From NCBI RefSeq assembly GCF_029227915.1, contig NC_079887.1, forward strand, positions 1,364,001 to 1,428,000: a stretch of 64,000 nt of DNA, written 5' to 3'. Below, piece after piece: positions 35,140 to 49,100 of this stretch. The position numbers and the translations under genes were made by a program. Numbering within the stretch: the first letter of the stretch is position 1; every line of letters begins with the position of its first letter. Under the pieces are notes generated by a model. It saw only the letters and a list, made by a program, of their open reading frames with translations. It had not been told where the DNA came from and did no database searches. This DNA comes from Hydractinia symbiolongicarpus. Its lineage: Eukaryota; Cnidaria; Hydrozoa; Anthoathecata; Hydractiniidae.

Positions 35140-37550
35140 AACGCATGAGACTTGTAGTTTTTAAAAATGTTTTCATTTTTGATGAGACGCTGAACAAAAG
35201 AAGTTTAATCGCCGGCAAACGAAAACCTGCGATTTCCGTAAATCCCGGACTCGGCCCGTATAGTAAAGAAAGTACCCGGGATGTAAACTCATTTCCCGAA
35301 CGATTTTTTAAATTATTATTTCACCATTAAAACCCATGAGACTTATAGTTTTTAAAAATGTTTTCATTTTTGATAAGACGCTGAATAAAAGAAGTTTAAT
35401 CGCCGGCAAACGAAAACCCGCCATTTCCCGTAAACCCCGGACTCGGCCCGTATAGTCAAAAGTATACAAAGAAATTACCCAGGGAGTAAACTCATTTTTC
35501 GAACGATTTTTTAAATTATTTTTTCACCACTACAACGCATGAGACTTGTAGTTTTTAAAAATGTTTTCATTTTTGATGAGACGCTGAATAAAAGAAGTTT
35601 AATCGCCGGCAAACGAAAACCCGCCATTTCCCGTAAATCCCGGGCTTGGCCCGTATAGTCGAATGTATACAAAGAAAGTACCCTGTGAGAAAACTCATTT
35701 CCCGAACGATTTTTTAAATTATTTTTTCACCACTAAAGCCCATGAGACTAGTAGTTTTTAAAAATGTTTTCATTTTTGATGAGACGCTGAATAAAAGAAG
35801 TTTAATCGCCGGCAAACGAAAACCCGCCATTTCCCGTAAATCCCGGACTCGGCCCGTATAGTCAAATGTATACAAAGAAAGTACCCAAGGAGTAAACTCA
35901 TTTCCCGAACGATTTTTTAAATTATTTTTTCACCACTAAAACGCATGAGACTTGTAGTTTTTAAAAATGTTTTCATTTTTGATGAGACGCTAAATAAAAG
36001 AAGTTTAATCGCCGGCAAACGAAAACCTGCGATTTCCCGTAAATCCCGGACTCGGCCCGTATAGTCAAAAGTATACAAAGAAAGTACCCAGGGTGTACAC
36101 TCATTTCCCGAACGATTTTTTAAATTATTATTTCACCACTAAAGCCCATGAGACTTGTAGTTTTTAAAAATGTTTTCATTTTGATGAGACGCTGAATAAA
36201 AGAAGTTTAATCGCCGGCAAACGAAAACACGCCATTTCTCGTAAATCCCGGACTCGGCCCGTATAGTCAAATGTATACAATGAAAGTACCCAAGGAGTAA
36301 ACTCATTTCCCGAACGATTTTTTAAATTATTTTTTCACCACTAAAACGCATGAGACTTGTAGTTTTTAAAAATGTTTTTATTTTTGATGAGACGCTGAAC
36401 AAAAGAAGTTTAATCGCCGGCAAACGAAAACCTGCAATTTCCGTAAATCCCGGACTCGGCCCGTATAGCAAAGAAAGTACCCGGGATGTAAACTCATTTC
36501 CCGAACGATTTTTTGAATTATTATTTCACCACTAAAACCCATGAGACTTGTAGTTTTCAGAAATGTTTTCATTTTTGATGAGACGCTTAATGAAAGTGGT
36601 TTAATCGCCAGCAAACTAAAACCCGCGATTTTCCGTAAATCCCGGGCTTGGGCCGTATAGTCAAATGTATACAAAGAAAGTACCCTGTGAGTAAACTCAT
36701 TTCCCGAACGATTTTTTAATTGTTTTTTTCACCACTAAAACGCATGAGACTTGTAGTTTTTAAAAATGTTTTTATTTTTGATGAGACGCTGAACAAAAGA
36801 AGTTTAATCGCCGGCAAACGAAAACCTGCGATTTCCGTAAATCCCGGACTCGGCCCGTATAGTAAAGAAAGTACCCGGGATGTAAACTCATTTCCCGAAC
36901 GATTTTTTAAATTATTATTTCACCACTAAAACCCATGAGACTTATAGTTTTTAAAAATGTTTTCATTTTTGATGAGACGCTGAATAAAAGAAGTTTAATC
37001 GCCGGCAAACGAAAACCCGCCATTTCCCGTAAACCCCGGACTCGGCCCGTATAGTCAAAAGTATACAAAGAAATTACCCAGGGAGTAAACTCATTTTTCG
37101 AACGATTTTTTAAATTATTTTTTCACCACTACAACGCATGAGACTTGTAGTTTTTAAAAATGTTTTCATTTTTGATGAGACGCTGAATAACAGAAGTTTA
37201 ATCGCCGGCAAACGAAAACCCGCCATTTCCCGTAAATCCCGGGCTTGGCCCGTATAGTCGAATGTATACAAAGAAAGTACCCTGTGAGAAAACTCATTTC
37301 CCGAACGATTTTTTAAATTATTTTTTCACCACTAAAGCCCATGAGACTTGTAGTTTTTAAAAATGTTTTCATTTTTGATGAGACGCTGAATAAAAGAAGT
37401 TTAATCGCCGGCAAACGAAAACCCGCCATTTCCCGTAAATCCCGGACTCGGCCCGTATAGTCAAATGTATACAAAGAAAGTACCCAAGGAGTAAACTCAT
37501 TTCCCGAACGATTTTTTAAATTATTTTTTCACCACTAAAACGCATGAGAC
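35140..37550. repeat. Irregular block, 1602-bp and 397-bp offsets
   Basis: The D monomer at 35145 and the following E-type and A-type copies recur from 36747 at an offset of 1602 bp (35.34-35.94 kb against 36.94-37.55 kb). D monomers at 36350 and 36747 lie 397 bp apart. The T run after 36712 (TTTTTTAATTGTTTTTTTC) is unique. Type A/B copies like those of 1-10 kb are inserted at 35.7-36.3 kb. Confidence 0.7.
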
Positions 37551-40500
37551 TTGTAGTTTTCAAAAATGTTTTCATTTTTGATGAGACGCTGAATAAAAGA
37601 AGTTTAATCGCCGGCAAACGAAAACCGGCGATTTCCCGTAAATCACGGGCTTTGCCCGTATAGTCGAATGCATACAAAGAAAGTACCCTGTGAGTAAATT
37701 CATTTCCCGAACGATTTTTTAAATTATTTTTTCACCACTAAAACGCATGAGACTTGTAGTTTTCAGAAATGTTTTCATTTTTGATGAGACGCTTAATGAA
37801 AGTGGTTTAATCGCCAGCAAACGAAAACTCGCGATTTCCCGTAAATCCCGGGCTTGGCCCGTATTATCGAATGTTTACAAAGAAAGTACCCTGTGAGTAA
37901 ACTCATTTCCAAAACAATTTTTTAAATTATCCTTTCACCACTAAAACGCATGAGACTTGCAGTTTTCAAAAATGTTTTCATTTTTGATGAGACGCTGAAT
38001 AAAAAAAGTTTAATCGCCGGCAAACGAGCACCCGCGATTTCCCGTAAGCCCCTGACTCGACCCGTATAGTCAAAAGTATACAGAGAAAGTACCCTGTGAG
38101 TAAACTCATGTCCCGAACGATTTTTTAAATTATTTTTTCACCACTAAAACGCATGAGACTTGTAGTTTTCAGAAATGTTTTCATTTTTGATGAGACGCTT
38201 AATGAAAGTGGTTTAATCGCTAGCAAACGAAAACCCGCGATTTCCCGTAAATCCCGGGCTTGGCCCGTATAGTCGAATGTTTACAAAGAAAGTACCCTGT
38301 GAGTAAACTCATTTCCAAAACGATTTTTTAAATTATCTTTTCACCACTAAATCGCATGAGACTTGTAGTATTCAAAAATGTTTTCATATTTGATGAGACG
38401 CTTAATGAAAGAGGTTTAATCACCGGCAAACGAAATCCCGCGGTTTCCCGTAAATCCCGGGCTTGGCCCGTATAGTCGAATGTATACAAAGAAAGTACCT
38501 AGGGAGTAAACTCATTTCCCGAACGATTTTTTAATTTTTTTTTTCACCACTAAAACGCATGAGGCTTGTAGTTTTTAAAAATGTTTTCATTTTTGATGAG
38601 ACGCTGAACAAAAGAAGTTTAATCGCCGGCAAACGAAAACCCGCCATTTCCCGTAAACCCCGGACTCGGCCCTTATAGTCAAAAGTATACAAAGAAATTA
38701 CCCAGGAAGTAAACTCATTTTTCGAACGATTTTTAAAATTATTTTTTCACCACTACAACGCATGAGACTTGTAGTTTTTAAAAATGTTTTCATTTTTGAT
38801 GAGACGCTGAATAACAGAAGTTTAATCGCCGGCAAACGAAAACCCGCCATTTCCCGTAAATCCCGGGCTTGGCCCGTATAGTCGAATGTATACAAAGAAA
38901 GTACCCTGTGAGAAAACTCATTTCCCGAACGATTTTTTAAATTATTTTTTCACCACTAAAGCCCATGAGACTTGTAGTTTTTAAAAATGTTTTCATTTTT
39001 GATGAGACGCTGAATAAAAGAAGTTTAATCTCCGGCAAACGAAAACCCGCCATTTCCCGTAAATCCCGGACTCGGCCCGTATAGTCAAATGTATACAAAG
39101 AAAGTACCCAAGGAGTAAATTCATTTCCCGAACGATTTTTTAAATTATTTTTTCACCACTAAAACGCATGAGACTTGTAGTTTTCAGAAATGTTTTCATT
39201 TTTGATGAGACGCTTAATGAAAGTGGTTTAATCGCCAGCAAACGAAAACTCGCGATTTCCCGTAAATCCCGGGCTTGGCCCGTATAGTCGAATGTTTACA
39301 AAGAAAGTACCCTGTGAGTAAACTTATTTCCAAAACGATTTTTTAAATTATCTTTTCACCACTAAAACGCATGAGACTTGTAGTTTTCAAAAATGTTTTC
39401 ATTTTTGATGAGACGCTGAATAAAAAAAGTTTAATCGCCGGCAAACGAGCACCCGCGATTTCCCGTAAGCCCCTGACTCGACCCGTATAGTCAAAAGTAT
39501 ACAGAGAAAGTACCCTGTGAGTAAACTCATGTCCCGAACGATTTTTTAAATTATTTTTTCACCACTAAAACGCATGAGACTTGTAGTTTTCAGAAATGTT
39601 TTCATTTTTGATGAGACGCTTAATGAAAGTGGTTTAATCGCCAGCAAACGAAAACCCGCGATTTCCCGTAAATCCCGGGCTTGGCCCGTATAGTCGAATG
39701 TTTACAAAGAAAGTACCCTGTGAGTAAACTCATTTCCAAAACGATTTTTTAAATTATCTTTTCACCACTAAATCGCATGAGACTTGTAGTATTCAAAAAT
39801 GTTTTCATATTTGATGAGACGCTTAATGAAAGAGGTTTAATCACCGGCAAACGAAATCCTGCGATTTCCCGTAAATCCCGGGCTTGGCCCGTATAGTCGA
39901 ATGTATACAAAGAAAGTACCTAGGGAGTAAACTCATTTCCCGAACGATTTTTTAATTTTTTTTTTCACCACTAAAACGCATGAGACTTGTAGTTTTTAAA
40001 AATGTTTTCATTTTTGATGAGACGCTGAACAAAAGAAGTTTAATCGCCGGCAAACGAAAACCTGCGATTTCCGTAAATCCCGGACTCGGCCCGTATAGTA
40101 AAGAAAGTACCCGGGATGTAAACTCATTTCCCGAACGATTTTTTAAATTATTATCTCACCACTAAAACCCATGAGACTTATAGTTTTTAAAAATGTTTTC
40201 ATTTTTGATGAGACGCTGAATAAAAGAAGTTTAATCGCCGGCAAACGAAAACCCGCCATTTCCCGTAAATCCCGGGCTTGGCCCGTATAGTCGAATGTAT
40301 ACAAAGAAAGTACCCTGTGAGAAAACTCATTTCCCGAACGATTTTTTAAATTATTTTTTCACCACTAAAGCCCATGAGACTTGTAGTTTTTAAAAATGTT
40401 TTCATTTTTGATGAGACGCTGAATAAAAGAAGTTTAATCGCCGGCAAACGAAAACCCGCCATTTCCCGTAAATCCCGGACTCGGCCCGTATAGTCAAATG

Positions 40501-43200
40501 TATACAAAGAAAGTACCCAAGGAGTAAACTCATTTCCCGAACGATTTTTTAAATTATTTTTTCACCACTAAAACGCATGAGACTTGTAGTTTTCAAAAAT
40601 GTTTTCATTTTTGATGAGACGCTGAATAAAAGAAGTTTAATCGCCGGCAAACGAAAACCGGCGATTTCCCGTAAATCACGGGCTTTGCCCGTATAGTCGA
40701 ATGTATACAAAGAAAGTACCCTGTGAGTAAATTCATTTCCCGAACGATTTTTTAAATTATTTTTTCACCACTAAAACGCATGAGACTTGTAGTTTTCAGA
40801 AATGTTTTCATTTTTGATGAGACGCTTAATGAAAGTGGTTTAATCGCCAGCAAACGAAAACTCGCGATTTCCCGTAAATCCCGGGCTTGGCCCGTATCGT
40901 CGAATGTTTACAAAGAAAGTACCCTGTGAGTAAACTCATTTCCAAAACAATTTTTTAAATTATCTTTTCACCACTAAAACGCATGAGACTTGCAGTTTTC
41001 AAAAATGTTTTCATTTTTGATGAGACGCTGAATAAAAAAAGTTTAATCGCCGGCAAACGAGCACCCGCGATTTCCCGTAAGCCCCTGACTCGACCCGTAT
41101 AGTCAAAAGTATACAGAGAAAGTACCCTGTGAGTAAACTCATGTCCCGAACGATTTTTTAAATTATTTTTTCACCACTAAAACGCATGAGACTTGTAGTT
41201 TTCAGAAATGTTTTCATTTTTGATGAGACGCTTAATGAAAGTGGTTTAATCGCAAGCAAACGAAAACCCGCGATTTCCCGTAAAACCCGGGCTTGGCACG
41301 TATAGTCGAATGTTTACAAAGAAAGTACCCTGTGAGTAAACTCATTTCCAAAACGATTTTTTAAATTATCTTTTCACCACTAAATCGCATGAGACTTGTA
41401 GTATTCAAAAATGTTTTCATATTTGATGAGACGCTTAATGAAAGAGGTTTAATCACCGGCAAACGAAATCCCGCGATTTCCCGTAAATCCCGGGCTTGGC
41501 CCGTATAGTCGAATGTATACAAAGAAAGTACCTAGGGAGTAAACTCATTTCCCGAACGATTTTTTAATTTTTTTTTTCACCACTAAAACGCATGAGGCTT
41601 GTAGTTTTTAAAAATGTTTTCATTTTTGATGAGACGCTGAACAAAAGAAGTTTAATCGCCGGCAAACGAAAACCCGCCATTTCCCGTAAACCCCGGACTC
41701 GGCCCTTATAGTCAAAAGTATACAAAGAAATTACCCAGGAAGTAAACTCATTTTTCGAACGATTTTTTAAATTATTTTTTCACCACTACAACGCATGAGA
41801 CTTGTAGTTTTTAAAAATGTTTTCATTTTTGATGAGACGCTGAATAACAGAAGTTTAATCGCCGGCAAACGAAAACCCGCCATTTCCCGTAAATCCCGGG
41901 CTTGGCCCGTATAGTCGAATGTATACAAAGAAAGTACCCTGTGAGAAAACTCATTTCCCGAACGATTTTTTAAATTATTTTTTCACCACTAAAGCCCATG
42001 AGACTTGTAGTTTTTAAAAATGTTTTCATTTTTGATGAGACGCTGAATAAAAGAAGTTTAATCGCCGGCAAACGAAAACCCGCCATTTCCCGTAAATCCC
42101 GGACTCGGCCCGTATAGTCAAATGTATACAAAGAAAGTACCCAAGGAGTAAATTCATTTCCCGAACGATTTTTTAAATTATTTTTTCACCACTAAAACGC
42201 ATGAGACTTGTAGTTTTCAGAAATGTTTTCATTTTTGATGAGACGCTTAATGAAAGTGGTTTAATCGCCAGCAAACGAAAACTCGCGATTTCCCGTAAAT
42301 CCCGGGCTTGGCCCGTATAGTCGAATGTTTACAAAGAAAGTACCCTGTGAGTAAACTTATTTCCAAAACGATTTTTTAAATTATCTTTTCACCACTAAAA
42401 CGCATGAGACTTGTAGTTTTCAAAAATGTTTTCATTTTTGATGAGACGCTGAATAAAAAAAGTTTAATCGCCGGCAAACGAGCACCCGCGATTTCCCGTA
42501 AGCCCCTGACTCGACCCGTATAGTCAAAAGTATACAGAGAAAGTACCCTGTGAGTAAACTCATGTCCCGAACGATTTTTTAAATTATTTTTTCACCACTA
42601 AAACGCATGAGACTTGTAGTTTTCAGAAATGTTTTCATTTTTGATGAGACGCTTAATGAAAGTGGTTTAATCGCCAGCAAACGAAAACCCGCGATTTCCC
42701 GTAAATCCCGGGCTTGGCCCGTATAGTCGAATGTTTACAAAGAAAGTACCCTGTGAGTAAACTCATTTCCAAAACGATTTTTTAAATTATCTTTTCACCA
42801 CTAAATCGCATGAGACTTGTAGTATTCAAAAATGTTTTCATATTTGATGAGACGCTTAATGAAAGAGGTTTAATCACCGGCAAACGAAATCCCGCGATTT
42901 CCCGTAAATCCCGGGCTTGGCCCGTATAGTCGAATGTATACAAAGAAAGTACCTAGGGAGTAAACTCATTTCCCGAACGATTTTTTAATTTTTTTTTTCA
43001 CCACTAAAACGCATGAGACTTGTAGTTTTTAAAAATGTTTTCATTTTTGATGAGACGCTGAACAAAAGAAGTTTAATCGCCGGCAAACGAAAACCTGCGA
43101 TTTCCGTAAATCCCGGACTCGGCCCGTATAGTAAAGAAAGTACCCGGGATGTAAACTCATTTCCCGAACGATTTTTTAAATTATTATCTCACCACTAAAA
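37200..43200. repeat. 3033-bp (15-monomer) HOR, two copies
   Basis: ATGAGGCTTG at 38559 recurs at 41592, CCTTATAG at 38671 recurs at 41704, TATCTC at 40152 recurs at 43185, and the D monomer at 39980 recurs at 43013. All are offset by 3033 bp, or 15 x 203 minus 12. Differences include C at 37671 against T at 40704, and CCTTTCACC near 37931 against CTTTTCACC near 40964. Inside each unit the C-I-C-G order occurs twice, 1421 bp (7 monomers) apart (38026 and 39447). Confidence 0.88.
37950..38152. repeat. Representative type I monomer (203 bp)
   Basis: Type I resembles H at AAACGAGCACCCGCG but then reads CCCGTAAGCCCCTGACTCG, with ACCCGTATAG and ATACAGAGAAAG. It is confined to one part of the array: near 32.8, 34.6, 38.0, 39.4, 41.1 and 42.5 kb. 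It therefore marks the 1815-bp and 3033-bp higher-order families. Confidence 0.85.
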
Positions 43201-44000
43201 CCCATGAGACTTATAGTTTTTAAAAATGTTTTCATTTTTGATGAGACGCTGAATAAAAGAAGTTTAATCGCCGGCAAACGAAAACCCGCCATTTCCCGTA
43301 AACCCCGGACTCGGCCCGTATAGTCAAAAGTATACAAAGAAATTTCCCAGGGAGTAAACTCATTTTTCGAACGATTTTTTAAATTATTTTTTCACCACTA
43401 CAACGCATGAGACTTTTAGTTTTTAAAAATGTTTTCATTTTTGATGAGACGCTGAATAAAAGAAGTTTAATCGCCGGCAAACGAAAACCCGCCATTTCCC
43501 GTAAATCCCGGGCTTGGCCCGTATAGTCGAATGTATACAAAGAAAGTACCCTGTGAGAAAACTCATTTCCCGAACGATTTTTTAAATTATTTTTTCACCA
43601 CTAAAGCCCATGAGACTTGTAGTTTTTAAAAATGTTTTCATTTTTGATGAGACGCTGAATAAAAGAAGTTTAATCCCCGGCAAACGAAAACCCGCCATTT
43701 CCCGTAAATCCCGGACTCGGCCCGTATAGTCAAATGTATACAAAGAAAGTACCCAAGGAGTAAACTCATTTCCCGAACGATTTTTTAAATTATTTTTTCA
43801 CCACTAAAACGCATGAGACTTGTAGTTTTCAAAAATGTTTTCATTTTTGATGAGACGCTGAATAAAAGAAGTTTAATCGCCGGCAAACGAAAACCCGCCA
43901 TTTCCCGTAAATCCCGGACTCGGCCCGTATAGTCAAATGTATACAAAGAAAGTACCCAAGGAGTAAACTCATTTCCCGAACGATTTTTTAAATTATTATT
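43200..44000. repeat. Transitional satellite block
   Basis: This is ordinary satellite linking the 3033-bp and 609/1218-bp families. It starts like 36.9-37.5 kb (type E, E/C, A), then adds two successive B-like monomers with CCGCCATTTCCCG and CCCAAGGAGTAAAC. Private changes include AAATTTCCCAGGG near 43.34 kb and AATCCCCGGC near 43.67 kb. There is nothing here other than satellite. Confidence 0.7.
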
Positions 44001-44218
44001 TCACCACTAAAGCCCATGAGACTTGTAGTTTTTAAAAATGTTTTCATTTTTGATGAGACGCTGAATAAAAGAAGTTTAATCGCCGGCAAACGAAAACCTG
44101 CGATTTCCCGTAAATCTCGGACTCGGCCCGTATAGTCAAAAGTATACAAAGAAAGTACCCAGGGTGTAAATTCATTTCCCGAACGATTTTTTAAATTATT
44201 ATTTCACCACTACAACGC

Positions 44219-44421
44219 ATGAGACTTGTAGTTTTTAAAAATGTTTTCATTTTTGATGAGACGCTGAATGAAAGAAGTTTATTCGCACTCAAACGAAAAT
44301 CCGCGATTTCCCGTAAATCCCGGACTCGGCCCGTATAGTCCAAAGTATACAAAGAAAGTACCCAGGGAGTAAACTCATTTTCCGAACGATTTTTTAAATT
44401 ATTTTTTCACCACTAAAACGC
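44219..44421. repeat. Representative type F monomer (203 bp)
   Basis: Type F is marked by GCTGAATGAAAGAAG, TTTATTCGCACTCAAACG, GAAAATCCGCG and GTCCAAAGTATAC. Unlike most copies it lacks the GCCGGC palindrome. I find it near 13.26, 14.45 and 26.74 kb, and in four copies between 44.2 and 46.2 kb. It is therefore a good marker for tracing exchanged blocks. Confidence 0.85.
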
Positions 44422-45030
44422 ATGAGACTTGTAGTTTTCAAAAATGTTTTCATTTTTGATGAGACGCTGAATAAAAGAAGTTTAATCGCCGGCAAACGAA
44501 AACCTGCGATTTCCCGTAAATCCCGGACTCGGCCCGTATAGTCAAAAGTAAACAAAGAAAGTACCCAGGGTGTACACTCATTTCCCGAACGATTTTTTAA
44601 ATTATTATTTCACCACTAAAGCCCATGAGACTTGTAGTTTTTAAAAATGTTTTCATTTTTGATGAGACGCTGAATAAAAGAAGTTTAATCGCCGGCAAAC
44701 GAAAACCTGCGATTTCCCGTAAATCTCGGACTCGGCCCGTATAGTCAAAAGTATACAAAGAAAGTACCCAGGGTGTAAATTCATTTCCCGAACGATTTTT
44801 TAAATTATTATTTCACCACTACAACGCATAAGACTTGTAGTTTTTAAAAATGTTTTCATTTTTGATGAGACGCTGAATGAAAGAAGTTTATTCGCACTCA
44901 AACGAAAATCCGCGATTTCCCGTAAATCCCGGACTCGGCCCGTATAGTCCAAAGTATACAAAGAAAGTACCCTGTGAGTAAACTCATTTCCCGAACGATT
45001 TTTTAAATTATTTTTTCACCACTAAAACGC

Positions 45031-45233
45031 ATGAGACTTGTAGTTTTCAGAAATGTTTTCATTTTTGATGAGACGCTTAATGAAAGTGGTTTAATCGCCA
45101 GCAAACGAAAACCCGCCATTTCCCGTAAATCCCGGACTCGGCCCGTATAGTCAAATGTATACAAAGAAAGTACCCAAGGAGTAAACTCATTTCCAAAACG
45201 ATTTTTTAAATTATCTTTTCACCACTAAAGCCC
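45031..45233. repeat. Mosaic monomer with a conversion-like tract
   Basis: Both ends are type C: CAGAAATG, CTTAATGAAAGTGG and GCCAGCAAACG on the left, CCAAAACG and ATTATCTTTTC on the right. The centre, about 45115-45180, carries A/B-type bases: CCGCCATTTCCCG, GGACTCGG, GTCAAATG and CCCAAGGAG. Equivalent type C monomers (for example near 46.25-46.45 kb) have CGGGCTTGG, GTCGAATG and CCTGTGAG there. A short non-crossover gene conversion is the simplest explanation; this is inference. Confidence 0.75.
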
Positions 45234-46179
45234 ATGAGACTTGTAGTTTTTAAAAATGTTTTCATTTTTGATGAGACGCTGAATAAAAGAAGTTTAATCG
45301 CCGGCAAACGAAAACCTGCGATTTCCCGTAAATCTCGGACTCGGCCCGTATAGTCAAAAGTATACAAAGAAAGTACCCAGGGTGTAAATTCATTTCCCGA
45401 ACGATTTTTTAAATTATTATTTCACCACTACAACGCATGAGACTTGTAGTTTTTAAAAATGTTTTCATTTTTGATGAGACGCTGAATGAAAGAAGTTTAT
45501 TCGCACTCAAACGAAAATCCGCGATTTCCCGTAAATCCCGGACTCGGCCCGTATAGTCCAAAGTATACAAAGAAAGTACCCAGGGAGTAAACTCATTTTC
45601 CGAACGATTTTTTAAATTATTTTTTCACCACTAAAACGCATGAGACTTGTAGTTTTCAAAAATGTTTTCATTTTTGATGAGACGCTGAATAAAAGAAGTT
45701 TAATCGCCGGCAAACGAAAACCTGCGATTTCCCGTAAATCCCGGACTCGGCCCGTATAGTCAAAAGTAAACAAAGAAAGTACCCAGGGTGTACACTCATT
45801 TCCCGAACGATTTTTTAAATTATTATTTCACCACTAAAGCCCATGAGACTTGTAGTTTTTAAAAATGTTTTCATTTTTGATGAGACGCTGAATAAAAGAA
45901 GTTTAATCGCCGGCAAACGAAAACCTGCGATTTCCCGTAAATCTCGGACTCGGCCCGTATAGTCAAAAGTATACAAAGAAAGTACCCAGGGTGTAAATTC
46001 ATTTCCCGAACGATTTTTTAAATTATTATTTCACCACTACAACGCATAAGACTTGTAGTTTTTAAAAATGTTTTCATTTTTGATGAGACGCTGAATGAAA
46101 GAAGTTTATTCGCACTCAAACGAAAATCCGCGATTTCCCGTAAATCCCGGACTCGGCCCGTATAGTCCAAAGTATACAA

Positions 46180-49100
46180 AGAAAGTACCCTGTGAGTAAA
46201 CTCATTTCCCGAACGATTTTTTAAATTATTTTTTCACCACTAAAACGCATGAGACTTGTAGTTTTCAGAAATGTTTTCATTTTTGATGAGACGCTTAATG
46301 AAAGTGGTTTAATCGCCAGCAAACGAAAACCCGCGATTTCCCGTAAATCCCGGGCTTGGCCCGTATAGTCGAATGTATACAAAGAAAGTACCCTGTGAGT
46401 AAACTCATTTCCAAAACGATTTTTTAAATTATCTTTTCACCACTAAAACGCATGAGACTTGTAGTTTTCAAAAATGTTTTCATTTTTGATGAGACGCTGA
46501 ATAAAAGAAGTTTAATCGCCGGCAAACGAGCACCCGCGATTTCCCGTAAATCAAGGGCTTTGCCCGTATAGTCGAATGTATACAAAGAAAGTACCCTGTG
46601 AGTAAACTCATTTCCCGAACGATTTTTTAAATTATTTTTTCTCCACTAAAACGCATGAGACTTGTAGTTTTCAGAAATGTTTTCATTTTTGATGAGACGC
46701 TTAATGAAAGTGGTTGAATCGCCAGCAAACGAAAACCCGCGATTTCCCGTAAATCCCGGGCTTGGCCCGTATAGTCGAATGTTTACAAAGAAAGTACCCT
46801 GTGAGTAAACTCATTTCCAAAACGATTTTTTAAATTATCTTTCACCACTAAAACGCATGAGACTTGTAGTTTTCAAAAATGTTTTCATATTTGATGAGAC
46901 ACTTAATGAAAGAGGTTTAATCACCGGCAAACGAAATCCCGCGATTTCCCGTAAATCCCGGGTTTGGCCCGTATAGTCGAATGTATACAAAGAAAGTACC
47001 TAGGGAGTAAACTCATTTCCCGAACGATTTTTAAATTTTTTTTTCACCAATAAAACGCATGAGACTTGTAGTTTTCAAAAATGTTTTCATTTTTGATGAG
47101 ACGCTGAATAAAAGAAGTTTAATCGCCGGCAAACGAAAACCTGCGATTTCCCGTAAATCCCGGACTCGGCCCGTATTGTCAAAAGTATACAAAGAAAGTA
47201 CCCAGGAAGTAAACTCATTTCCCGAACGATTTTTTAAATTATTTTTTCACCACTAAAACGCATGAGACTTGTAGTTTTCAAAAATGTTTTCATTTTTGAT
47301 GAGACGCTGAATAAAAGAAGTTTAATCGCCGGCAAACGAAAACCTGCGATTTCCGTAAATCCCGGACTCGGCCCGTATAGTAAAGAAAGTACCCGGAATG
47401 TAAACTCATTTCCCAAACGATTTTTTAAATTATTATTTCACCACCAAAACCCATGAGACTTATAGTTTTTAAAAATGATTTCATTTTTGATGAGACGCTG
47501 AATAAAAGAAGTTTAATAGCCGGCAAACGAAAACCCGCCATTTCCCGTAAACCCCGGACTCGGCCCGTATAGTCAAAAGTATACAAAGAAATTACCCAGG
47601 GAGTAAACTCATTTTTGGAAGGATTTTTTAAGTTATTTTTTCATCACTACAACGCATGAGACTTGTAGTTTTTAAAAATGTTTTCATTTTTGATGAGACG
47701 CTGAATAAAAAAAGTTTAATCGCCGGCAAACGAAAACCCGCCATTTCCCGTAAATCCCGTGCTTGGCCCGTATAGTCGAATGTATACAAAGAAAGAACCC
47801 TGTGAGTAAACTCATTTCCCGAACGATTTTTTAAATTATTTTTTCACCACTAAAACGCATGAGACTTGTAGTTTTCAGAAATGTTTTTATTTTTGATGAG
47901 ACGCTTAATGAAAGTGGTTTAATCGCCAGCAAACGAAAACCCGCGATTTCCCGTAAATCCCGGGTTTGGCCCGTATAGTCGAATGTATACAAAGAAAGTA
48001 CCATGTGAGTAAACTCATTTCCAAAACGATTTTTTAAATTATCTTTTCACCACTAAAACGCATGAGACTTGTAGTTTTCAAAAATGTTTTCATTTTTGAT
48101 GAGACGCTGAATAAAAGAAGTTTAATCGCCGGCAAACAAAAACCCGCGATTTCCCGTAAATCACGGGCTTTGCCCGTATAGTCGAATGTATACAAAGAAA
48201 GTACCCTGTAAGTAAACTCATTTCCCGAACGATTTTTTAAATTATTTTTTCACCACTAAAACGCATGAGACTTGTAGTTTTTAAAAATGTTTTCATTTTT
48301 GATGAGACGCTGAATAAAAGAAGTTTAATCGCCGGCAAACGAAAACCTGCGATTTCCGCAAATCCCGGACTCGGCCCGTATAGTAAAGAAAGTACCCGGG
48401 ATGTAAACTCATTTCCTGAACGATTTTTTAAATTATTATTTCACCACTAAAACCCATGAGACTTGTAGTTTTCAGAAATGTTTTCATTTTTGATGAGACG
48501 CTTAATGAAAGTGGTTTAATCGCCAGCAAACTAAAACCCGCCATTTCCCGTAAACCCCGGACTCGGCCCGTATAGTCAAAAGTATACAAAAAAATTACCC
48601 AGGGAGTAAACTCATTTTTGGAACGATTTTTTAAATTATTTTTTCACCACTACAACGCATGAGACTTGTAGTTTTTAAAAATGTTTTCATTTTTGATGAG
48701 ACGCTGAATAAAAAAAGTTTAATCGCCGGCAAACAAAAGCCCGCCATTTCCCGTAAATCCCGGGCTTGGCCCGCATAGTCGAACGTATACAAAGAAAGTA
48801 CCCTGTGAGTAAACTCATTTCCCGAACGATTTTTTAAATTATTTTTTCACCACTAAAACGCATGAGACTTGTAGTTTTCAGAAATGTTTTCATTTTTGAT
48901 GAGACGCTTAATGAAAGTGGTTTAATCGCCAGCAAACGAAAACCCGCGATTTCCCGTAAATCCCGGGCTTGGCCCGTATAGTCGAATGTATACAAAGAAA
49001 GTACCCTGTGAGTAAACTCATTTCCAAAACGATTTTTTAAATTATCTTTTCACCACTAAAACGCATGAGACTTGTAGTTTTCAAAAATGTTTTCATTTTT

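Larger units (their letters stand above)
30510..35140. repeat. 1409-bp and 1815-bp HOR family
   Basis: Type D monomers at 30512, 31921, 33736 and 35145 are spaced 1409, 1815 and 1409 bp, that is 7 x 203 minus 12 and 9 x 203 minus 12. The type I monomers near 32797 and 34612 share the 1815-bp offset. The longer unit holds two extra monomers near 33.3-33.7 kb (GACTTTTAG, GAACAAAAG). Confidence 0.8.
44000..46180. repeat. 609-bp triplets organised as a 1218-bp HOR
   Basis: TCTCGGACTCGG occurs at 44115, 44724, 45333 and 45942, spaced 609 bp each. Copies 1 and 3 share CGCATGAG, while copies 2 and 4 share CGCATAAG (44826 and 46044). The true repeating unit is therefore 1218 bp. Each triplet contains A, F and a third monomer that is B or C type. 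Confidence 0.88.
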
